7,463 bases of DNA from Candidatus Latescibacterota bacterium (GTDB lineage Bacteria > JAAXHH01 > JABIQT01). Each line of letters starts with the position of its first letter. Position 1 is the stretch's first letter. The notes under the pieces were generated by a model, which did not search any database, had not been told where the DNA came from, and was given only the letters and a program-made list of their open reading frames with translations. Made by a program: the position numbers and the translations under genes. Location: NCBI GenBank assembly GCA_018667995.1, contig JABIQT010000590.1, forward strand, positions 1-7,463, written 5' to 3'. Shown in pieces: positions 7,301 to 7,463 of the stretch.

Positions 7301-7443
7301 TGTATCGTGCCCGAGGTCCCCCCCAAAATCATCTCTTGCGCTTGCTGCTCTCGCAATTGCCATAGTCTGATTTGGTGGTCCGGCAGCACGAACTTCGCGC
7401 GCGCCGCGTCCGTCATCGCCGCGAGGCCCAGGGGCTTCGCCAT
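1327..7443 (-). CDS. Gag-Pol polyprotein of a copia-type retrotransposon, order Gag-PR?-RT-RH-IN
   Basis: A 2038-residue polyprotein in one frame, ending in TAA, with no frameshift or stop between gag and pol as is usual for Ty1/copia. By rough residue number: helical Gag-like region 1-220; C2HC-like knuckle C226-C229-H238-C241; Gly-Lys tract 252-286; CCCH finger C297-C303-C308-H312; Pro/Gln-rich 371-391; degenerate protease-like 441-572; Ala/Ser/Gly linker 620-690 with an NLS-like signal; integrase C-segment-like fragment 712-785; acidic Ser/Glu tract 917-957; charged helices 961-1095; RT about 1118-1500 (catalytic D1242, D1424, D1425); RNase H about 1580-1747 (D1599, E1637, D1675, D1725); degenerate zinc region 1815-1870; integrase core 1880-2035 (D1892, D1954, E1990). 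The start chosen is ATG at 7443, with A at -3 and G at +4. The frame stays open upstream to the window edge, so the protein may be longer. Copia polyproteins usually have IN before RT; here it comes last. Confidence 0.93.
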   Translation of the reverse strand: MAKPLGLAAMTDAARAKFVLPDHQIRLWQLREQQAQEMILGGTSGTIHADAKKAFVDEEKTSFVVFAEIRTHFQKRAKVILDDARKALRNIDIERKGKIGMGPKEKPSDYLREFKKLVSEIVAMAEATGYAQEAAVDVSHATLESLLLRAWAREGYYAGDMISTMREYGMRAEGLKSYNELCQAILESELRTDQEYDRRHGQLKRGASGADGQGQKKIHLMRVGVCWDCGETGLKSGHDGCKDPGSGNHKPKGKGNGKGKGKGKGKGKGNGKGKGKGKGTNGKGKGAQTVQTVTKDCHAGAACEYYDCRFNHKTGYAPTKFWNAQNQQLLEEKNKPSAAAGAVATPQVHAVVPAAAEVGGAAAAVPAGLQQMPPPQGPQYPPPQYPPQWGGGNPFYGTGRQYMFMIQHRRTVDNEIKAVHAQMRAGAPTTAVQKIISAGVSGVRGFDTMGGIGVIPNKSNVYTSVESVGRTVATASATGAQENVLTVTETCVTVDAVLGRDGKEFIIVQTDQCLIPDCGVSLAGAADLSKIGVRIGGASKIDVGAAALLGPNGLILDTFFMDNLMMYPVIPRCTAREQVPQAMRKIIEQLIAQGGGVADISGQWKRSHQVHAAIQRISAAVDKDSSKAAAKTMEAGGAASSTGASEDGSAATSNVPGLTEAGGTPTKKRQEREAEAGGAAAKKVKERRIQPTWDIEEGDDPTGVGTVNVGDGCLTTSHELVFGRRPVQSIHAHGVFGAPVYHRIPDQERKKGSDGTLGDMAADGFYTGRVVNESPTYRVLTQDDQTTTGAFKGERFSKGGSGEFSSGGSTWQIKSVSYADVIVRDVIYGERERLEASRVGPQDGDEIKIFQAARLASTSGRKDASKGSGKARGKPRGWTQDCGMSYIEFRRKMDATKLATVAGGVEVDHGGSAAKAASTSEEEEESDEEMPNLSSGSDSEEEAESSTTDSGSDQDDLPGGSPTAKEELQRTSRDERAQKRAQVHAINQLRQIEQAAEVETKLGVRFNDGIKRACARSHGMLEAMSATLNDWTTDRDEQEQGSPHIYVTSSAEQASEVVETQATGERAELTEEERAAQRAAEGKKADELILREAQRAMPIVTPSGATVTPAELLASPPIRNVCDGLTSDNWFGWYESTINEQQSWINTKTVEFIRRDEMPRDSDGNLPYVVDVETITTVKPDGDGGVDKTKTRWPLNGRGMKDGVHFTGGVFAPTPASAEVKIWCAIAAVGLALHGTPPGCMDISTAFLSTEVCQDRGAVYANVPGAWWIAERSLSEIMVLRQEMLKLKAENYQLYKKECGRWRRSYPDYVMRCNSRVYGDPSASKAFFAASAKHLMTELKFKQNQVAPTIFTLHRPLQWFMDNSKDASVKALFQKRLDEAVAKHGSAAAEEEAVVDRDQVARGLPSTAKYEALRCELTVIEHVDDYGVASCKAGQEWFNERMAERFNIGKFEPMTTFLGMQVIVNVEAATIRLNQKALIEQTYHKFGQHCRDRGIIGCRIPAKPGLDLVEKASPEEAKEYAGLPMANIGGALSFLAQWTRPEVINITRQVSRHFFDFGKEQFEAALRCLAYLNETKTQGIAFCGRNATFGTAQIWANADASFGLRCYAGIVVFLQGGPIANEFVKILSAQTSSGTAEIFAQNQSARMCLGVKNILCDPAMHARWQSGGTPITIGDNQACIKACTTLGALSALTRHMERQLMFVREVICRALLIMIWWPTEDMMSDMITKSLPEPTFLRHRMEITGEGCAIASESGKMQGDMAYQPYENSAGGAVRQRRIQKNKPKRTVAYLEVAEEELRQWTVHRMKSIRALNAEEQALIQMQRYGFPPTKLLKQMAKEQVVQGLSFPDSMVDNEAFMQKVKGRFRRQTHKQEISWDPGIRFWPPLFFVHCDALQLSVAGPDGSKLAYCFFDKHCSRFRMVFPVTSKSLFWKVLQKMILRVRSYGRNVGILQTDGAAEMVGEKAQEILDLYGIRPLESSPYAPQENGAAESCVREVKDLARVLMANARHLPDQMGMEAVVHAANLLNLRAFKFYRKKA
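1339..2001 (-). other. C-terminal integrase: degenerate zinc region plus intact DD35E core
   Basis: Residues 1815-2035. The core has D1892 (V-H-C-D-A-L), D1954 (L-Q-T-D-G-A-A-E) and E1990 (P-Q-E-N-G-A-A-E-S), with 61 and then exactly 35 residues between them, the rve-family DD35E signature. The preceding segment R-Y-G-F-P-P-T-K-L-L-K followed by V-V-Q-G-L, and later K-V-K-G-R-F-R-R-Q, tracks the copia pre-integrase pattern (H-x-R-L-G-H-P-S, V-x-G-L, C-x-x-C-x-x-G-K-x-x-R), but the HHCC zinc ligands are replaced. The protein stops about 15 residues after the A-x-x-x-A-N-L-L-N-L helix. Confidence 0.88.
2203..2706 (-). other. Copia-type RNase H domain
   Basis: Residues about 1580-1747 follow RT directly. 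The four acidic catalytic positions can be placed: D1599 in A-N-A-D-A-S-F-G, E1637 in S-S-G-T-A-E-I-F, D1675 in I-G-D-N-Q-A-C-I, and D1725 in S-D-M-I-T-K-S-L, which matches the usual A-D-x-x-T-K-x-L near the copia C-terminus. In most copia elements the polyprotein ends about 20-40 residues after this motif. Here it continues for about 300 residues into an integrase. Confidence 0.87.
2944..4092 (-). other. Ty1/copia-type reverse transcriptase domain
   Basis: Residues about 1118-1500. Recognisable blocks, in order, are W-x-x-W-Y-E-S-T-I-N-E-Q-Q; G-V-F-A-P-T; M-D-I-S-T-A-F-L-S-T with catalytic D1242; R-V-Y-G-D-P-S-A-S-K, at the place of the usual YGLKQ-x-x-R block; I-E-H-V-D-D-Y-G with D1424 and D1425; and T-T-F-L-G-M-Q-V. 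The spacing D1242 to D1424 is about 180 residues, roughly double that of Drosophila copia. The extra length lies in a charged helical stretch near 1268-1303 and in an Ala/Glu-rich insert near 1356-1412. All three catalytic aspartates are present. Confidence 0.9.
5089..5310 (-). other. Fragment resembling the copia integrase C-terminal segment, upstream of RT
   Basis: Residues 712-785 contain T-T-S-H-E-L-V-F-G-R-R-P, then V-F-G-A-P-V-Y-H-R-I-P followed by basic residues, then F-Y-T-G and Y-R-V-L. This is the order of the segment that normally follows the copia integrase core (TPYE-W-G-RKP, then VFG-x-x-Y, then a G-Y-x-V-L-like strand). The catalytic core that should precede it is absent; a low-complexity Ala/Ser/Gly/Glu linker (residues 620-690) lies there instead. 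The segment is in the ancestral copia position between protease and RT. Confidence 0.65.
5728..6123 (-). other. Degenerate aspartic-protease-like region
   Basis: Residues 441-572 lie where copia protease should be, directly after the Gag fingers. D447-T448-M449-G450-G451 could be a modified D-T/S-G active site. The stretch at 503-535, ending in C-L-I-P-D-C-G-V-S-L then L-S-K-I-G-V, resembles the copia protease C-terminal pattern (L-x-V-P-G-L-x-x-N-L-L-S then L-x-x-x-G). No clean D-S/T-G-A motif exists anywhere between Gag and RT. The assignment rests on position and weak similarity only. Confidence 0.4.
6586..6690 (-). repeat. Coding microrepeat encoding the Gly-Lys tract
   Basis: An imperfect six-base periodicity (GGCAAG-type units with synonymous variants and occasional Asn or Thr codons) encodes residues 252-286, almost entirely alternating glycine and lysine. 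The tract is strongly basic, fits a role in Gag binding of nucleic acid, and is likely prone to slippage and length variation between copies. Third-base variation shows that it is not a fresh perfect expansion. Confidence 0.85.
6638..6658 (-). other. Potential G-quadruplex motif in the sense strand
   Basis: Within the Gly-Lys repeat, the coding strand has four GGG runs separated by three-base loops (TAA, CAA, CAA), which is a minimal canonical G3N3 quadruplex pattern. It would be present in the genomic RNA. Neighbouring GG/GGG runs extend the potential on the 3' side. Formation and function are untested and may be a by-product of Gly-Lys coding. Confidence 0.5.
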
Positions 7444-7463
7444 CGTGACCGCTGAGGTTTCAA

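Larger units (their letters stand above)
365..7463 (-). mobile_element. Ty1/copia-like LTR retrotransposon with permuted pol, 5' end outside window
   Basis: An autonomous retrotransposon read on the minus strand. The polyprotein supplies Gag, a protease-like region, reverse transcriptase, RNase H and integrase. It is followed by a repeat-rich 3' untranslated region, a purine tract and a candidate 3' LTR. RT and RNase H are copia-type by their motifs (D-I-S-T-A-F-L, H-V-D-D, T-F-L-G-M, and a D-E-D-D RNase H ending S-D-M-I-T-K-S-L). The 5' LTR and primer-binding site are not visible, because the window ends 20 bases upstream of the first methionine codon. The inner edge is well supported by coding content. 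The outer edge at 365 depends on the LTR call and is less certain. No target-site duplication can be tested with only one end in view. Confidence 0.85.

Noticed and set aside
7444-7463. Primer-binding site upstream of the polyprotein
   Set aside because: Only 20 bases are available; no TGG-initiated tRNA-complementary stretch is visible, and the frame remains open here, so these bases may be coding.

Overview
The window is nearly filled by one retrotransposon read on the minus strand. It is eukaryotic DNA: a single uninterrupted 2038-codon Gag-Pol frame with a Ty1/copia-type reverse transcriptase and RNase H, a DD35E integrase, and no bacterial-style gene packing. The GC-rich third positions, the lysine/glycine-rich Gag and the type of copia Pol suggest a protist, most likely a dinoflagellate. 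That host assignment is inference, and no spliced-leader relic or other host marker was found.

Layout in the element's own 5'->3' direction (descending coordinates). 7463-7444: 20 bases of leader or upstream coding sequence, still open in frame, so the true start and any 5' LTR lie outside the window. 7443-1327: the polyprotein, in the order Gag-like region, C2HC-like knuckle, Gly-Lys tract, CCCH finger, Pro-rich segment, degenerate protease-like region, low-complexity linker with an NLS-like signal, a fragment resembling the integrase C-terminal segment, acidic and charged linkers, copia RT, copia RNase H, degenerate integrase zinc region, and integrase catalytic core. About 1360-776: a degenerate tandem array of roughly 80-95-base units that starts inside the last codons and makes up most of the 3' untranslated region. 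750-729: an A10-CG-A10 tract. 622-616: a polypurine tract. 615-365: a candidate 251-base LTR bounded by TGTTG...CAACA. 285-1: the start of a second minus-strand reading frame that runs off the window edge.

The main point of interest is the pol gene order. Ty1/copia elements normally read PR-IN-RT-RH. Here the integrase core lies after RNase H, as in Ty3/gypsy elements and retroviruses, although RT and RH are copia-type. A piece resembling the segment that normally follows the copia integrase core (the TPYE-W-G-RKP / VFG region) is still in the ancestral place, before RT. The integrase therefore looks split and permuted, with its core moved to the C-terminus. The RT, RH and IN catalytic acidic residues are present and the frame has no stop, so the rearranged element looks potentially functional or recently active.

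Most of the other open frames on both strands are shadows of this long frame or of the 3' repeats.
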